From Sphingobium psychrophilum (GTDB taxonomy: Bacteria > Pseudomonadota > Alphaproteobacteria > Sphingomonadales > Sphingomonadaceae), in assembly GCF_012927105.1 (NCBI RefSeq), contig NZ_JABBFV010000008.1:1-64000 (forward strand): a stretch of DNA of 64,000 nucleotides. Direction: 5' to 3'. The position numbers and the translations under genes are program-made. The first letter of the stretch is position 1. Each line of letters opens with the position of its first letter. Below are positions 54,783 to 64,000 of the stretch, in pieces. The notes under the pieces are model-generated. The model was given only the letters and a program-made list of their open reading frames with translations. It did no database searches and had not been told where the DNA came from.

Positions 54783-55358
54783 TTAGGCCGCCTGCTTCTC
54801 TTCTTCCTGCGGGAAGGGGAAGCCGAAGAGGCGCAGCAGTTCGCGCGCTTCGTCGTCCGTCTTCGCGGTGGTGGTCACGATGATGTCCATGCCGCGAACC
54901 TTGTCGACACGGTCATAGCTGATCTCTGGGAAGATGATCTGCTCCTTGATGCCGAAGGCATAGTTGCCACGGCCGTCGAAGCTCTTCGGGTTGAGACCAC
55001 GAAAATCGCGGACGCGGGGCAGAGCGATGTTGATCATGCGGTCCAGAAATTCATACATGCGCTCGCGGCGCAGCGTGACCTTGGCACCGATCGGCATGCC
55101 TTCACGCAGCTTGAACTGCGCGATCGACTTCTTCGCCTTGGTGATGACCGGCTTCTGGCCGGCGATCAGTTCCATTTCCTCGGCGGCCTGCGTGACCTTC
55201 TTCTTGTCCTGGGTCGCCTCTCCCACGCCCATGTTGAGCGTGATCTTGTCGATCCGGGGCATCTGCATGACGTTCGTGTAACCGAACTTTTCGGTCATCG
55301 CCTTGACGATTTCCGCATCATACTGCGCCTTGGAGCGCGGGATATACTTGTCGCTCAT
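54783..55358 (-). CDS. rplE: 50S ribosomal protein L5
   Basis: A 191-residue L5: [39 protein letters not shown], and [19 protein letters not shown] at the end. It has a short N-terminal addition and a polar EEEKQAA tail. Its start overlaps the rplX stop by one base. Confidence 0.98.
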   Translation of the reverse strand: MSDKYIPRSKAQYDAEIVKAMTEKFGYTNVMQMPRIDKITLNMGVGEATQDKKKVTQAAEEMELIAGQKPVITKAKKSIAQFKLREGMPIGAKVTLRRERMYEFLDRMINIALPRVRDFRGLNPKSFDGRGNYAFGIKEQIIFPEISYDRVDKVRGMDIIVTTTAKTDDEARELLRLFGFPFPQEEEKQAA

Positions 55359-55669
55359 TACAGCACCTCACCGGACTTGACGGCGACGCGGACCTTCTTG
55401 CCGTCGCGGTCCTCGAAACGGACGCGGGTCGGCTTGCCATCCTTGTCGGCGACAGCGACGTTCGAAATGTGCAGCGGCGCAGGCTTGCGCTCGATGCCAC
55501 CCTGCGGGTTCGCCTGGTCGGGCTTGCGATGCTTGGCATGGACATTGATGCCCTCGACAAGAACCTTGTCGTCCTTGGGCATCACCGCCAGGACAGCGCC
55601 GGTACGGCCCTTGTCCTTGCCAGCCAGGACGACGATCTTGTCGCCCTTCTTGATCTTAGCAGCGCTCAT
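55358..55669 (-). CDS. rplX: 50S ribosomal protein L24
   Basis: A 103-residue KOW-domain protein: [22 protein letters not shown] and [21 protein letters not shown]. One-base overlaps with rplN and rplE indicate coupling. Confidence 0.98.
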   Translation of the reverse strand: MSAAKIKKGDKIVVLAGKDKGRTGAVLAVMPKDDKVLVEGINVHAKHRKPDQANPQGGIERKPAPLHISNVAVADKDGKPTRVRFEDRDGKKVRVAVKSGEVL

Positions 55670-56037
55670 TACAGCACCTCGGGAGCAAGGCTGATGATCT
55701 TCATGTGCTTCTTGGCGCGCAGCTCGCGAACGACCGGGCCAAAGATACGGGTGCCGATCGGCTCCTCGTTCTTGTTGATCAGCACAGCGGCGTTACCGTC
55801 GAAACGGATGACCGAACCGTCTGCACGGCGGATATCCTTGGCGGTACGCACGATGACGGCGCGATGCACGTCACCCTTCTTCACCTTGCCACGCGGCGCG
55901 GCTTCCTTGATCGAGACGACGATGATGTCGCCCACGCCAGCGAAGCGACGCTTCGAGCCGCCCAGCACCTTGATGCACTGGACGCGCTTGGCGCCGCTGT
56001 TGTCAGCGACGTCAAGATTGGATTGCATCTGGATCAT
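55669..56037 (-). CDS. rplN: 50S ribosomal protein L14
   Basis: A 122-residue protein: [27 protein letters not shown] and [13 protein letters not shown]. It is separated from rpsQ by a structured 165-bp spacer, unusually long for this operon. Confidence 0.98.
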   Translation of the reverse strand: MIQMQSNLDVADNSGAKRVQCIKVLGGSKRRFAGVGDIIVVSIKEAAPRGKVKKGDVHRAVIVRTAKDIRRADGSVIRFDGNAAVLINKNEEPIGTRIFGPVVRELRAKKHMKIISLAPEVL

Positions 56038-56109
56038 AGATCCGGTTCCTTCTCATTTGGCCTACCGGGGCAATTCCCGGCGGTTCCGAATTTCGTGCCT
56101 AGAGCCCGG

Positions 56110-56182
56110 TGACTCTACGCGAAGCGCGGGCCTGTAACCCTTTCCGAAGGAAAAGGCCAGCCCCGCGTCGCATTTAGAGTCA
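56110..56182 (-). promoter_or_regulatory. structured spacer between rpsQ and rplN
   Basis: TGACTCTA (56110-56117) and TAGAGTCA (56175-56182) form a perfect 8-bp closing stem. Inside are GC-rich segments (CGCGGGC-like against GCCCGCG-like) and a CCTTTCC-GAA-GGAAAAGG hairpin. It may be a processing site or a translational or attenuation leader for rplN; no T-tract follows. Confidence 0.45.
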
Positions 56183-56202
56183 AAGGCTCAGCGAGCCGTC
56201 CC

Positions 56203-56466
56203 TCAGGACGCCGTTTCCGGCGACTTGTGGGTGTCCACGCGCTCGATGACCTTCCAGGTCTTGAGCTTGGAAATCGGGGCGGTCTCTTCGATTCGGACCG
56301 TCTCGCCTTCCTTGTAGACATTGCCCTCGTCATGGGCATGGTACTTCTTCGAACGGCGGATGATCTTGCCGTAGAGCGCATGCTTTACCTTGCGCTCCAC
56401 GCGAACGACCACCGTCTTGTCGGTCTTGTCGGAAACCACAGTTCCCGTCAGCACGCGCTTGGGCAT
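56203..56466 (-). CDS. rpsQ: 30S ribosomal protein S17
   Basis: An 87-residue OB-fold protein: [27 protein letters not shown] and [24 protein letters not shown] short polar tail is added at the C-terminus. Confidence 0.98.
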   Translation of the reverse strand: MPKRVLTGTVVSDKTDKTVVVRVERKVKHALYGKIIRRSKKYHAHDEGNVYKEGETVRIEETAPISKLKTWKVIERVDTHKSPETAS

Positions 56467-56478
56467 CGTGTGGTTCCT

Positions 56479-56682
56479 TTACTTGGCAGCGGAGCTGTTA
56501 CGCTCCGTCTGCAGGGTCTTGATCTGCGCGATCGACCGACGGACTTCCTTGACGCGGCTGGGCTTTTCCAGCTGGTTGGTGGCCGCCTGGAAACGCAGAT
56601 TGAACTGCTCGCGCTTCAGGTTGTTCAGTTCGGTCGACAGTTCGTCGTCCGTCTTGGTCTTCAGGTCTGCAACATTCGCCAT
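56479..56682 (-). CDS. rpmC: 50S ribosomal protein L29
   Basis: A 67-residue helical hairpin: LKTKTDDELSTELNNLKREQFNLRFQ and VRRSIAQIKTLQTER. Three bp from rplP. Confidence 0.98.
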   Translation of the reverse strand: MANVADLKTKTDDELSTELNNLKREQFNLRFQAATNQLEKPSRVKEVRRSIAQIKTLQTERNSSAAK

Positions 56683-56685
56683 GTG

Positions 56686-57117
56686 TTAACCCTCCAGATG
56701 CGAGGTGTCGCCGAGGCGGGCGACGACCTTGGTCTTGATGGGCAGCTTCATCGCGGCGCGCGAGAAGGCCTCTGCTGCGAGCGGACCGGGCACCCCGTCC
56801 AGTTCGAACAGGATGCGACCCGGCTTCACGCGGGCGGCCCAATATTCGACCGAACCCTTGCCCTTGCCCTGACGGACTTCGGCAGGCTTCTTCGACACCG
56901 GAACGTCGGGGAAGATACGGATCCACAACCGGCCCTGACGGCGGATGTGACGGGTGATCGCGCGGCGAGCCGCTTCGATCTGGCGCGCGGTGACGCGCTC
57001 TGGTTCCATGGCCTTCAGGCCATAGGAACCGAAGTTCAGAGCCGAGCCACCCTTGGCATCGCCCTTGATCCGACCCTTGAAGGTCTTGCGGAACTTCATT
57101 TTCTTCGGTTGCAGCAT
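56686..57117 (-). CDS. rplP: 50S ribosomal protein L16
   Basis: A 143-residue protein: [34 protein letters not shown], and RMGKGKG-equivalent [19 protein letters not shown]. Confidence 0.98.
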   Translation of the reverse strand: MLQPKKMKFRKTFKGRIKGDAKGGSALNFGSYGLKAMEPERVTARQIEAARRAITRHIRRQGRLWIRIFPDVPVSKKPAEVRQGKGKGSVEYWAARVKPGRILFELDGVPGPLAAEAFSRAAMKLPIKTKVVARLGDTSHLEG

Positions 57118-57138
57118 GACGCTATTACCTTCTTATCT

Positions 57139-57834
57139 TCAACGCGCCGGGCGCACGCCGGAGGTTTGAGCCTCCAGCATCAGCCGGTCGGTCGCGAACG
57201 GATCATGGCCGAGAATCTCGCCCTTGAAGATCCAGACCTTGATGCCGCAAACGCCATAGGCGGTGTGCGCCGTGGCTTCGGCATAGTCGACGTTCGCACG
57301 CAGCGTGTGCAGCGGAACGCGGCCTTCGCGATACCATTCGACGCGCGCGATCTCTGCGCCGCCCAGACGGCCGCCGCAGGTGATCTTGATGCCTTCGGCA
57401 CCCAGACGCAGGGCCGACTGCACCGCACGCTTCATGGCGCGACGGAAAGCCACGCGGCGTTCGAGCTGATCGGCGATGCCCTGTGCGACAAGCTTGGAAT
57501 CGACTTCCGGCTTGCGGATCTCGACGATGTTCAGCGACACGTCGGACGAGGTCAGCGCGCCCAGCTTCTTGCGAAGCTTTTCGATGTCCGCGCCCTTCTT
57601 GCCGATGATGACGCCCGGACGGGCGGCATAGATCGACACGCGGCACAGCTTGGCTGGACGCTCGATCACGACCTTGGAGATCGCGGCCTGCGGCAGCGTC
57701 TTGAAGATGAACTGGCGGATCTTGAGATCCTCCAGCAGAAGGCGACCATAGTCGGCGCCTTCGGCGAACCAGCGGCTGTCCCAGGTACGGTTGATCTGGA
57801 GACGAAGACCGATCGGATTGCTCTTGTGACCCAT
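57139..57834 (-). CDS. rpsC: 30S ribosomal protein S3
   Basis: A 231-residue protein: [23 protein letters not shown], the KH-domain [15 protein letters not shown], and the C-terminal [21 protein letters not shown] 57834 gives the universal MGHKSNP start; an upstream in-frame Met lies within rplV. Confidence 0.98.
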   Translation of the reverse strand: MGHKSNPIGLRLQINRTWDSRWFAEGADYGRLLLEDLKIRQFIFKTLPQAAISKVVIERPAKLCRVSIYAARPGVIIGKKGADIEKLRKKLGALTSSDVSLNIVEIRKPEVDSKLVAQGIADQLERRVAFRRAMKRAVQSALRLGAEGIKITCGGRLGGAEIARVEWYREGRVPLHTLRANVDYAEATAHTAYGVCGIKVWIFKGEILGHDPFATDRLMLEAQTSGVRPAR

Positions 57835-57838
57835 GTGC

Positions 57839-58225
57839 TTACGCCTCCGCTTCTTCGCCAGCTTCACGCACGACGATGCGCACGCGGCTGTAGGGCTTGA
57901 GGATACGGGTCGACTTGCCGCGGCCGCGAGCGTGGAAGCGCTTCAGGGTGAACGCCTTGCCCACCGATGCTTCCGCGACGACCAGCGAATCGACGTCGAG
58001 ATTATGGTTGTTTTCCGCGTTGGCGATGGCCGAAGCCAGCACCTTGCGCACGTCGACAGCCATCGCCTTCTTGGAGAAGGCGAGGATGTTGAGCGCGTCC
58101 TCGACCTTGCGGCCGCGGATCAGCGTGGCGACCAGGTTCAGCTTCTGGGCCGAACCACGGATCTGCGTGCCAACGGCCAGCGCCTCATTGTCGGCGACGC
58201 GACGGGGAGCTTTTTCCTTGCTCAT
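57839..58225 (-). CDS. rplV: 50S ribosomal protein L22
   Basis: A 128-residue protein: [41 protein letters not shown] and the exit-tunnel hairpin [23 protein letters not shown]. It overlaps rpsS by one base. Confidence 0.98.
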   Translation of the reverse strand: MSKEKAPRRVADNEALAVGTQIRGSAQKLNLVATLIRGRKVEDALNILAFSKKAMAVDVRKVLASAIANAENNHNLDVDSLVVAEASVGKAFTLKRFHARGRGKSTRILKPYSRVRIVVREAGEEAEA

Positions 58226-58500
58226 CAGCGCTTGCCCTTCTTGTCGGCGGCGTGGCCGGGGAAGAAGCGGGTCGGGGCGAATTCGCCCAGCTTATGACCC
58301 ACCATATCCTCGTTGACGGACACCGGAACATGCTTGCGGCCATTATAGACGTTGAACGTCAGGCCAACGAACTGCGGCAGGATGGTGGAACGACGCGACC
58401 AGGTTTTGATCGGGGCGCGGCCACCGGCGTCCTGCGCCGTTTCTGCCTTCTTTAGAAGGCTGAGGTCCACGAAAGGACCTTTCCAGACGGAACGAGCCAT
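58225..58500 (-). CDS. rpsS: 30S ribosomal protein S19
   Basis: A 91-residue protein: [44 protein letters not shown] and [15 protein letters not shown]. Confidence 0.98.
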   Translation of the reverse strand: MARSVWKGPFVDLSLLKKAETAQDAGGRAPIKTWSRRSTILPQFVGLTFNVYNGRKHVPVSVNEDMVGHKLGEFAPTRFFPGHAADKKGKR

Positions 58501-58506
58501 CGCGGA

Positions 58507-59343
58507 TTACCTCTTCTTCTTGGCGTGACGCGACCGGATGATCATCTTGTCGGTCGACTTGTTGTGACGAGTGCGAGCACCCTTGGTCGGCTTGCCCCAC
58601 GGGGTGACCGGATGACGGCCGCCCGAGGTCCGGCCTTCACCACCACCATGGGGGTGATCGACCGGGTTCTTGGCAACGCCGCGCGTCAGCGGGCGGATGC
58701 CGTTCCAACGGTTGCGGCCTGCCTTGGCGAGGTTGGTGTTGCCATTGTCCGGGTTGCTGACGGCGCCGATGGTGCCCATGCAGTCCGAACGGATGTAGCG
58801 CTGCTCGCCCGAGGACAAACGCACCATCACCATGCCACGATCGCGACCGACCAGCTGGGCGTAGGTGCCCGCCGAACGGCAGAGCTGACCGCCCTTGCCT
58901 GGCTTCATCTCGATGTTGTGGATGATCGTGCCGACCGGCATCTGACCCAGTTCCATCGCATTGCCCGGCTTCACGTCGGTCTTCTTGGCCGCGATGACCT
59001 TGTCACCGGGGGCAAGACGCTGCGGCGCCAGAATATAATTCTGGGTGCCGTCAGGATAGTTGACCAGCGCGATGAACGCGGTGCGGTTGGGGTCATATTC
59101 CAGACGCTCGACCGTACCTTCGACATCCCACAAGCGGCGCTTGAAGTCGATGATGCGATAGCGCTGCTTGTGACCGCCACCGATCCCGCGCGAGGTCACA
59201 TGACCCTTGTTGTTGCGACCACCCGTCTTGCGCTTGCCTTCGGTCAGCGCCTTGACGGGCTTGCCCTTGTGCAGGCTGGACTTGTCGACCAGGATCAGGC
59301 CGCGGCGAGCGGGGCTCGTCGGGTTATAATGCTTCAGAGCCAT
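58507..59343 (-). CDS. rplB: 50S ribosomal protein L2
   Basis: A 278-residue protein of the peptidyl-transferase region: [26 protein letters not shown], and the signature [25 protein letters not shown] with the conserved His. Confidence 0.98.
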   Translation of the reverse strand: MALKHYNPTSPARRGLILVDKSSLHKGKPVKALTEGKRKTGGRNNKGHVTSRGIGGGHKQRYRIIDFKRRLWDVEGTVERLEYDPNRTAFIALVNYPDGTQNYILAPQRLAPGDKVIAAKKTDVKPGNAMELGQMPVGTIIHNIEMKPGKGGQLCRSAGTYAQLVGRDRGMVMVRLSSGEQRYIRSDCMGTIGAVSNPDNGNTNLAKAGRNRWNGIRPLTRGVAKNPVDHPHGGGEGRTSGGRHPVTPWGKPTKGARTRHNKSTDKMIIRSRHAKKKR

Positions 59344-59344
59344 C

Positions 59345-59662
59345 TCAGCGGACTCCCTCGGTGATGTCGATCGACTGGCCTTCGGCCAGGCGGACGATCG
59401 CCTTCTTCACGTCCGAACGCTTGTAGGGCTTGCCCTTCCAGCGCTTCGTCTTGCCCTTCGTGACCAGCGTGTTGACGCTCTTGACGTCCACACCCCAGAT
59501 CGCTTCGACAGCGGCCTTGATCTCAGGCTTGGAGGCAGTGCCCGCCACCTTGAAGACCACGGCGTTGTTTTCGCTGAGAAGGGTCGACTTCTCGGTGATG
59601 TGCGGGGCGACAACCACGTCATAATGACGGTTGTCGACGGTCCCGGCTTGCTTTTTAGCCAT
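59345..59662 (-). CDS. rplW: 50S ribosomal protein L23
   Basis: A 105-residue tunnel-exit protein: [48 protein letters not shown]. Its start lies inside the rplD 3' end (8-bp overlap). Confidence 0.98.
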   Translation of the reverse strand: MAKKQAGTVDNRHYDVVVAPHITEKSTLLSENNAVVFKVAGTASKPEIKAAVEAIWGVDVKSVNTLVTKGKTKRWKGKPYKRSDVKKAIVRLAEGQSIDITEGVR

Positions 59663-60278
59663 TGAAACGGGCCTCCAGCTTTTCGACCGCGGCGCGGGTG
59701 AGCACCAGCGAGTCGGCTTTCAGGATGTCATAGACATTGGCGCCAACGGCAGGGAGCAGGTCCACGCCGATGATGTTCGCCGAAGCCTTCGCGAAGCTGA
59801 CGTTCACCGCATCGCCGTCGATGAACAGGACTTTCGTCAGGTTCAGCTTGGCGAGGCTGGCGACCAGCGCCTTGGTCTTGCCTTCGGCGACGTCCAGGCT
59901 GTCGATGATCGTGAGCGTGCCGCTCTTGACCTTCGACGACAGCGCCATCTTCAGACCCAGCGCGCGAACCTTCTTGTTCAGCGAGGGGTTGAAGTCGCGG
60001 ACGCGGGCGCCGTGCGCCTTACCACCACCGATGAAGATCGGCGCGCGGCGATCGCCGTGACGGGCGGTGCCGCCGCCCTTCTGGCGGCCGAACTTCTTGC
60101 CGGTGCGGGCAACGTCGCTACGCTCGCGGGTGCCGCGGGCGGTGCCGCGACGCTTTTCGAGCTGCCAGGTGACGACGCGGTGCAGAATGTCGGCGCGGGG
60201 CTCAACACCGAACACGGCATCGTTAAGCTCCAGATCGCCAGCTTCCGCTGCGTCGAGGGTCTGTACCTTGACCTTCAT
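59655..60278 (-). CDS. rplD: 50S ribosomal protein L4
   Basis: A 207-residue protein: [56 protein letters not shown] is the tunnel loop region (positions about 36-92), followed by the globular end. In E. coli L4 regulates the S10 operon by attenuation, relevant to the structured spacer upstream of rplC. Confidence 0.98.
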   Translation of the reverse strand: MKVKVQTLDAAEAGDLELNDAVFGVEPRADILHRVVTWQLEKRRGTARGTRERSDVARTGKKFGRQKGGGTARHGDRRAPIFIGGGKAHGARVRDFNPSLNKKVRALGLKMALSSKVKSGTLTIIDSLDVAEGKTKALVASLAKLNLTKVLFIDGDAVNVSFAKASANIIGVDLLPAVGANVYDILKADSLVLTRAAVEKLEARFNG

Positions 60279-60281
60279 GGT

Positions 60282-61037
60282 TTAGCCCTCCTGGCCTTCG
60301 GTCGCTTCGGGAGCCGCGGCGTCTTCCGCCGGGGTGTTCGCCGGAGCGTCGTTGCTGTTGTCAGCCTTCTTCAGGCTGGCGGGATAGGGAACGTCGGCCG
60401 GACGAGGAACCTTGACGGAATCCTTGATGGTCAACCAGGTGCCCTTGGCCCCCGGCACGCTGCCCTTGACGAAGATCAGACCACGCTCGACGTCCGTGCG
60501 GACGATTTCGAGGTTCTGCTGGGTCCGTTCGCGGTCGCCCATGTGGCCGGCCATCTTCTTGTTCTTGAAGACGCGGCCCGGATCCTGGCGGTTACCGGTC
60601 GAACCATGCGCACGGTGGCTGATGGACACGCCGTGGGTGGCGCGCATACCGCCGAAGCCCCAGCGCTTCATGGCGCCAGCAAAGCCCTTGCCCTGCGTGT
60701 GACCCGACACGTCGACCAGCTGGCCGTCGATGAAATGGTCAGCGGCGATTTCAGCGCCGACTTCGAGGAGCGCATCCTCGGCGACGCGGAATTCGACCAG
60801 GCGAGCCTTGGGCTCGACCTGCGCCTTAGCGAAGTGGCCACGCTGCGGCTTGGCGACGTTCTTCACCTTCGCGACGCCGGCACCGAGCTGAACGGCGATA
60901 TAGCCGTCGCTGTCGACATTCTTGCGCGCCACGACCTGATTGCCCTCAAGGGCCAAAACCGTAACGGGAACATGACGTCCGTCCTCTTGGAACAGACGGG
61001 TCATCCCGACTTTCTTAGCGATCACGCCTGTGCGCAT
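60282..61037 (-). CDS. rplC: 50S ribosomal protein L3 with acidic C-terminal extension
   Basis: A 251-residue L3 (E. coli 209). The body is canonical ([70 protein letters not shown] with the methylated-Gln region). The last ~35 residues are Ala/Glu/Asp/Asn/Pro-rich and disordered. ATG 61037 follows GGGAG by 9 nt; a GTG at 61040 is also in frame. Confidence 0.97.
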   Translation of the reverse strand: MRTGVIAKKVGMTRLFQEDGRHVPVTVLALEGNQVVARKNVDSDGYIAVQLGAGVAKVKNVAKPQRGHFAKAQVEPKARLVEFRVAEDALLEVGAEIAADHFIDGQLVDVSGHTQGKGFAGAMKRWGFGGMRATHGVSISHRAHGSTGNRQDPGRVFKNKKMAGHMGDRERTQQNLEIVRTDVERGLIFVKGSVPGAKGTWLTIKDSVKVPRPADVPYPASLKKADNSNDAPANTPAEDAAAPEATEGQEG

Positions 61038-61057
61038 CACTTGTTACTCCCATAGAG

Positions 61058-61253
61058 GCCCGTCTTAGCAACGGGCGTATCCAACGAAAAAACCGCTCAG
61101 CATCTCTGCTTCGCGGCCAACCCAATGTGTAGATCACCCCGTCCGGGTTGGATGCCTTCCCCTCTCGGGAACGGCGACGGGGGACCAGAACCACAGACCC
61201 TCTGGTTGCCCAGTGCTGTGCGGTATCCCTTGTGTCGTTTGAGCTTCCGACAC
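61058..61253 (-). promoter_or_regulatory. structured rpsJ-rplC leader, candidate attenuator
   Basis: In transcript order the 285-bp spacer contains a stem GTGTCG/CGACAC (61253-61232), a stem ACCAGA/TCTGGT (61206-61184), a 7-bp stem CCAACCC/GGGTTGG (61151-61145 with 61123-61117), an intrinsic-terminator-like hairpin (61116-61087), and a stem GCCCGT/ACGGGC (61076-61058) just before the rplC Shine-Dalgarno. A GCATC upstream (in 61151-61157) can pair with GATGC of the terminator, a possible antiterminator. Confidence 0.55.
61087..61116 (-). terminator. intrinsic terminator inside the S10 operon
   Basis: On the minus strand CCGC-GA-AGCA-GAGA-TGCT-GA-GCGG folds with a GNRA tetraloop (GAGA) and tandem G-A mismatches, followed by six T. 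It lies between rpsJ and rplC, so full termination would block the whole ribosomal operon; partial or regulated termination is expected. Confidence 0.65.
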
Positions 61254-61322
61254 CCTCTTAAACATAGGGGGCCGAAATACCCGATACCCCGCCCACCTTT
61301 CGGAGAGCAGGGACTTGCCGGC

Positions 61323-61631
61323 TTAGGCCAGCTTGATTTCTACGTTCACGCCGGCAGCCAGGTCCAGCTTCATCAGCGCGTCGACCGTCTGCGGCGTCGG
61401 CTGCACAATGTCAAGCATACGCTTGTAGGTGCGGACCTCGAACTGCTCGCGCGACTTCTTGTCGATGTGCGGGCCACGGTTGACCGTGAACTTTTCGATG
61501 CGCGTCGGAAGGGGAATCGGACCGCGGATAAGGGCGCCGGTGCGGCGGGCGGTGTCGGCGATGTCGCCGGTCGCCTGATCAAGCACGCGATGATCGAACG
61601 CCTTGAGACGAATGCGGATGTTGCTGTCCAT
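61323..61631 (-). CDS. rpsJ: 30S ribosomal protein S10
   Basis: A 102-residue protein: [20 protein letters not shown], the [20 protein letters not shown] [31 protein letters not shown] loop and the end [17 protein letters not shown]10 also acts in NusB-S10 antitermination. It is set apart from tuf by 208 bp and from rplC by 285 bp. Confidence 0.98.
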   Translation of the reverse strand: MDSNIRIRLKAFDHRVLDQATGDIADTARRTGALIRGPIPLPTRIEKFTVNRGPHIDKKSREQFEVRTYKRMLDIVQPTPQTVDALMKLDLAAGVNVEIKLA

Positions 61632-61668
61632 AGTTCCTGTACCGATGCGAAAGAGCCAAAAACTCAGA

Positions 61669-61714
61669 GCATTTTCAAAAATCAGCCGGAGCAGCCGATG
61701 ATTTGTGAAAATGC
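61669..61714 (-). promoter_or_regulatory. long hairpin upstream of rpsJ
   Basis: Arms of 16 nt (61669-61684 and 61699-61714) pair with a single mismatch around a 14-nt GC-rich loop. The minus-strand RNA after it reads CTCTGAGTTTTTGG, a T-run 7 nt beyond the stem. It could be a leader element for rpsJ or a second terminator after tuf. Confidence 0.5.
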
Positions 61715-61789
61715 GCCAACCAAAAATATCCGCCCCGTAAACTGCCCTTCTAGCTCTTGCGAGCCGGAGAAAGGCGATCCGGGGCGGTT

Positions 61790-61828
61790 AAAATTCCGAG
61801 CGGCGCGAATCAGATGATTCGCGCCGCT
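61790..61828 (-). terminator. intrinsic terminator after tuf
   Basis: A perfect 14-bp stem AGCGGCGCGAATCA/TGATTCGCGCCGCT (61799-61828) has a 2-nt centre, followed on the minus strand by CGGAATTTTAA. It begins 12 bp after the tuf stop. Confidence 0.75.
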
Positions 61829-61839
61829 GCGGTCCTATA

Positions 61840-63030
61840 TTACTTCGAGATCGTTCCGACAACCCCTGCGCCGACGGTACGACCGCCTTCACGGATGGCG
61901 AAGCGCAGACCCGAGTCCATCGCGATCGGGGCGATGAGCTTGATGTTCAGCTTCACATTGTCGCCGGGCATGACCATCTCGGTGCCCTCAGGAAGGATCA
62001 CTTCGCCGGTCACGTCCGTCGTGCGGAAGTAAAACTGCGGACGATAGTTGGCGAAGAACGGGGTGTGACGGCCGCCTTCTTCCTTCGACAGGACGTACAC
62101 TTCGGCGTCGAATTCGGTGTGCGGGGTGATGGTGCCGGGCTTCGCCAGAACCTGACCACGCTCCACGTCTTCACGCTTCGTGCCGCGCACCAGGGCGCCG
62201 ATGTTGTCGCCTGCACGACCCTCGTCGAGCAGCTTGCGGAACATTTCCACGCCGGTCACGGTCGTCTTGGTGGTGTTCTTGAGGCCGACGATCTCGACTT
62301 CTTCACCAACCTTGACGATGCCGGTTTCGACACGGCCGGTGACGACGGTGCCGCGACCCGAGATCGAGAACACGTCTTCGATCGGCATCAGGAAGGGCTT
62401 GTCGACAGGACGCTCAGGCTGCGGGATCCAGCTGTCGACAGCTTCCATCAGCTTCAGCACGGCGTCATGGCCAAGCTCAGGACGCTCGTCCTTGAGAGCC
62501 ATAACGGCCGAACCGGGGATGACGGGGATGTTGTCGCCGTCGAAATCATAGCTGCTGAGCAGCTCGCGGATTTCCAGCTCGACCAGTTCGAGGATTTCAG
62601 CGTCGTCGACCAGGTCGACCTTGTTCATGAACACGACCAGCTGGGGAACGCCAACCTGACGGGCGAGCAGGATGTGCTCACGGGTCTGGGGCATCGGGCC
62701 GTCGGTGGCCGAAACGACCAGGATCGCGCCGTCCATCTGGGCGGCACCGGTGATCATGTTCTTCACGTAGTCGGCGTGACCCGGGCAATCGACGTGCGCA
62801 TAGTGGCGTGCGGCGGTTTCATATTCGACGTGGGCGGTCGAAATGGTGATGCCGCGCTCGCGCTCTTCGGGCGCCTTGTCGATGTTGTCGTACGACGTGA
62901 AGGTCGCGCCGCCGCTTTCGGCCAGCACCTTCGTGATCGCTGCGGTCAGCGAGGTCTTGCCATGGTCGACGTGACCGATGGTGCCGATGTTGCAGTGCGG
63001 CTTGTTCCGCTCAAACTTAGCCTTAGCCAT
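61840..63030 (-). CDS. tuf: elongation factor Tu
   Basis: A 396-residue GTPase delivering aminoacyl-tRNA to the ribosome. G motifs are GHVDHGKT (19-26), [12 protein letters not shown] and NKVD. Domains II and III follow ([28 protein letters not shown]). Between fusA and rpsJ as in the str operon. Confidence 0.98.
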   Translation of the reverse strand: MAKAKFERNKPHCNIGTIGHVDHGKTSLTAAITKVLAESGGATFTSYDNIDKAPEERERGITISTAHVEYETAARHYAHVDCPGHADYVKNMITGAAQMDGAILVVSATDGPMPQTREHILLARQVGVPQLVVFMNKVDLVDDAEILELVELEIRELLSSYDFDGDNIPVIPGSAVMALKDERPELGHDAVLKLMEAVDSWIPQPERPVDKPFLMPIEDVFSISGRGTVVTGRVETGIVKVGEEVEIVGLKNTTKTTVTGVEMFRKLLDEGRAGDNIGALVRGTKREDVERGQVLAKPGTITPHTEFDAEVYVLSKEEGGRHTPFFANYRPQFYFRTTDVTGEVILPEGTEMVMPGDNVKLNIKLIAPIAMDSGLRFAIREGGRTVGAGVVGTISK

Positions 63031-63132
63031 TTTATCCTACCTTCTAATCAAAATCAGCTTGGGTCTGACCGCTCGGCCGCGCCTCGCGAAGGCGCGTCCA
63101 TAGCAGCAAATTTACAGATTACCAGCCCCTAA

Positions 63133-63154
63133 CCGAGCCGTTCGCACGGCTCGG
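63133..63154 (-). other. hairpin in the fusA-tuf spacer
   Basis: CCGAGCCG (63133-63140) and CGGCTCGG (63147-63154) pair over 8 bp, 13 bp after the fusA stop. No T-tract follows on the minus strand, so it may be a processing or stability element rather than a terminator. Confidence 0.5.
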
Positions 63155-63167
63155 CTCGGGAAAGTCA

Positions 63168-64000
63168 TCAGGCCATCTTCGCCTTGACTTCATCCGCCAC
63201 ATTCTGCGGCACTTCGTCATAATGCGAGAAGGTCATCGAATAGTTCGCGCGCCCCTGGGTGAACGAACGCAGCGAGTTCACGTAACCGAACATGTTGGCC
63301 AGCGGCACCATCGCCTCGACGACCTGCGCGTTGCCGCGCGTGTCGGTGCCCTGGATCTGGCCGCGACGGCTGTTCATGTCGCCGATGACGTCGCCCAGAT
63401 ATTCTTCCGGGGTGACGACTTCGACCTTCATGACCGGTTCGAGCAGCGTGATGCCCGACTTCTGCGCGACTTCGCGCATCGCGGCACGGCCGGTGATTTC
63501 GAACGCCAGCGCCGATGAATCGACGTCATGATAGGCGCCGTCATACAGGTTGATTTCGAAATCGATGATCGGGAAGCCGATCAGCGAACCGGTCGCTGCG
63601 GTTTCGCGCATGCCCTTTTCGATCGCCGGGATATATTCCTTGGGAATATTACCGCCCTTGATCTCATCCTTGAAGATGATGCCCGCGCCGCGCTCGCCCG
63701 GCGTGACCTTCACCTTGATGCGGCCGAACTGGCCGGTGCCGCCCGACTGCTTCTTGTGGGTGTAGTCGACGTCGACGGCCTTCTTGAGATATTCGCGATA
63801 GGCCACCTGCGGCGCACCGACATTCGCCTCGACCTTGAACTCGCGCTTCATGCGGTCGACCAGGATCTCGAGGTGAAGCTCGCCCATGCCCTTGATGATG
63901 GTCTGGCCCGATTCGTGATCGGTCGAAACGCGGAAGGACGGATCTTCGGCGGCCAGGCGGTTGAGCGCGACGCCCATCTTTTCCTGGTCAGCCTTGGTCT
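63168..64000 (-). CDS. fusA: elongation factor G, C-terminal part (cut by window edge)
   Basis: The last ~276 residues of EF-G; the GTPase domain lies beyond 64000. Visible are domain III ([43 protein letters not shown] across about 63800-63970), domain IV ([16 protein letters not shown]) and domain V ([27 protein letters not shown]). It catalyses translocation on the ribosome. The stop TGA is at 63168-63170. Confidence 0.98.
   Translation of the reverse strand, partial: TKADQEKMGVALNRLAAEDPSFRVSTDHESGQTIIKGMGELHLEILVDRMKREFKVEANVGAPQVAYREYLKKAVDVDYTHKKQSGGTGQFGRIKVKVTPGERGAGIIFKDEIKGGNIPKEYIPAIEKGMRETAATGSLIGFPIIDFEINLYDGAYHDVDSSALAFEITGRAAMREVAQKSGITLLEPVMKVEVVTPEEYLGDVIGDMNSRRGQIQGTDTRGNAQVVEAMVPLANMFGYVNSLRSFTQGRANYSMTFSHYDEVPQNVADEVKAKMA

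Overview
The window is high-GC DNA from an alphaproteobacterium, most likely a sphingomonad (Sphingomonadaceae, Sphingobium/Sphingomonas-like). The clues are CrtZ carotenoid hydroxylase, an ATP12-family chaperone, alphaproteobacterial SspB, a DUF2585 membrane protein, a hisB-H-A-F-E cluster, a PEP-CTERM protein, a TonB-dependent receptor next to a beta-propeller phytase, and the fusA-tuf-S10-spc ribosomal cluster. The genus is inferred, not proven.

Layout. 1-1325: eroded end of an integrated element at tRNA-Ser(CGA). A P4-type integrase is cut short and fused by deletion to a tail-like remnant. 1448-5023: hspQ, an SGNH/GDSL hydrolase, an OPT-family transporter and a DUF3606 protein. 5077-8592: divergent TonB receptor and phytase, probably a phytate/phosphate-scavenging pair. 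8664-14809: CoA-transferase, M1 aminopeptidase, queF and a proline-rich membrane protein. 15001-18973: sulfurtransferase, a cystathionine beta-lyase-like enzyme, an MscS channel and crtZ. 19556-25141: lgt (TTG start), a MidA/NDUFAF7-like methyltransferase, gmk, DUF2585, fumC and sspB. 25240-29177: histidine operon hisB-yciI-hisH-hisA-[palindromic repeat]-hisF-[PEP-CTERM gene]-hisE. 29243-34211: membrane protein, HDAC-like deacetylase, two L,D-transpeptidases around a small lipoprotein, and a secreted TPR protein. 34311-39389 (minus): DMT transporter, crcB, Rlu pseudouridine synthase, PaiB-like flavoprotein, HAD phosphatase, a small membrane protein and ATP12. The last six are chained by 4-bp overlaps. 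39494-49069: Lrp regulator, DUF2157/GDYXXLXY pair, assorted small proteins, lepA, a CsgG-like protein, an acyltransferase and an SRPBCC protein. 49108-64000 (minus): fusA (partial), tuf, rpsJ, rplC-D-W-B, rpsS, rplV, rpsC, rplP, rpmC, rpsQ, rplN-X-E, rpsN, rpsH, rplF-R, rpsE, rpmD, rplO, secY, adk.

Most of the window is conserved housekeeping DNA with no defence, CRISPR or secretion island. The non-routine signal is in the non-coding DNA. There are several families of extragenic palindromes, one of them inside the his operon and one inside the spc operon. The 285-bp rpsJ-rplC spacer is structured and contains what reads as an intrinsic terminator capped by a GNRA tetraloop, a candidate attenuator inside the S10 operon. 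A hairpin overlaps the fumC Shine-Dalgarno. The proline-rich membrane protein and the tRNA-linked element remnant are the least explained coding features.
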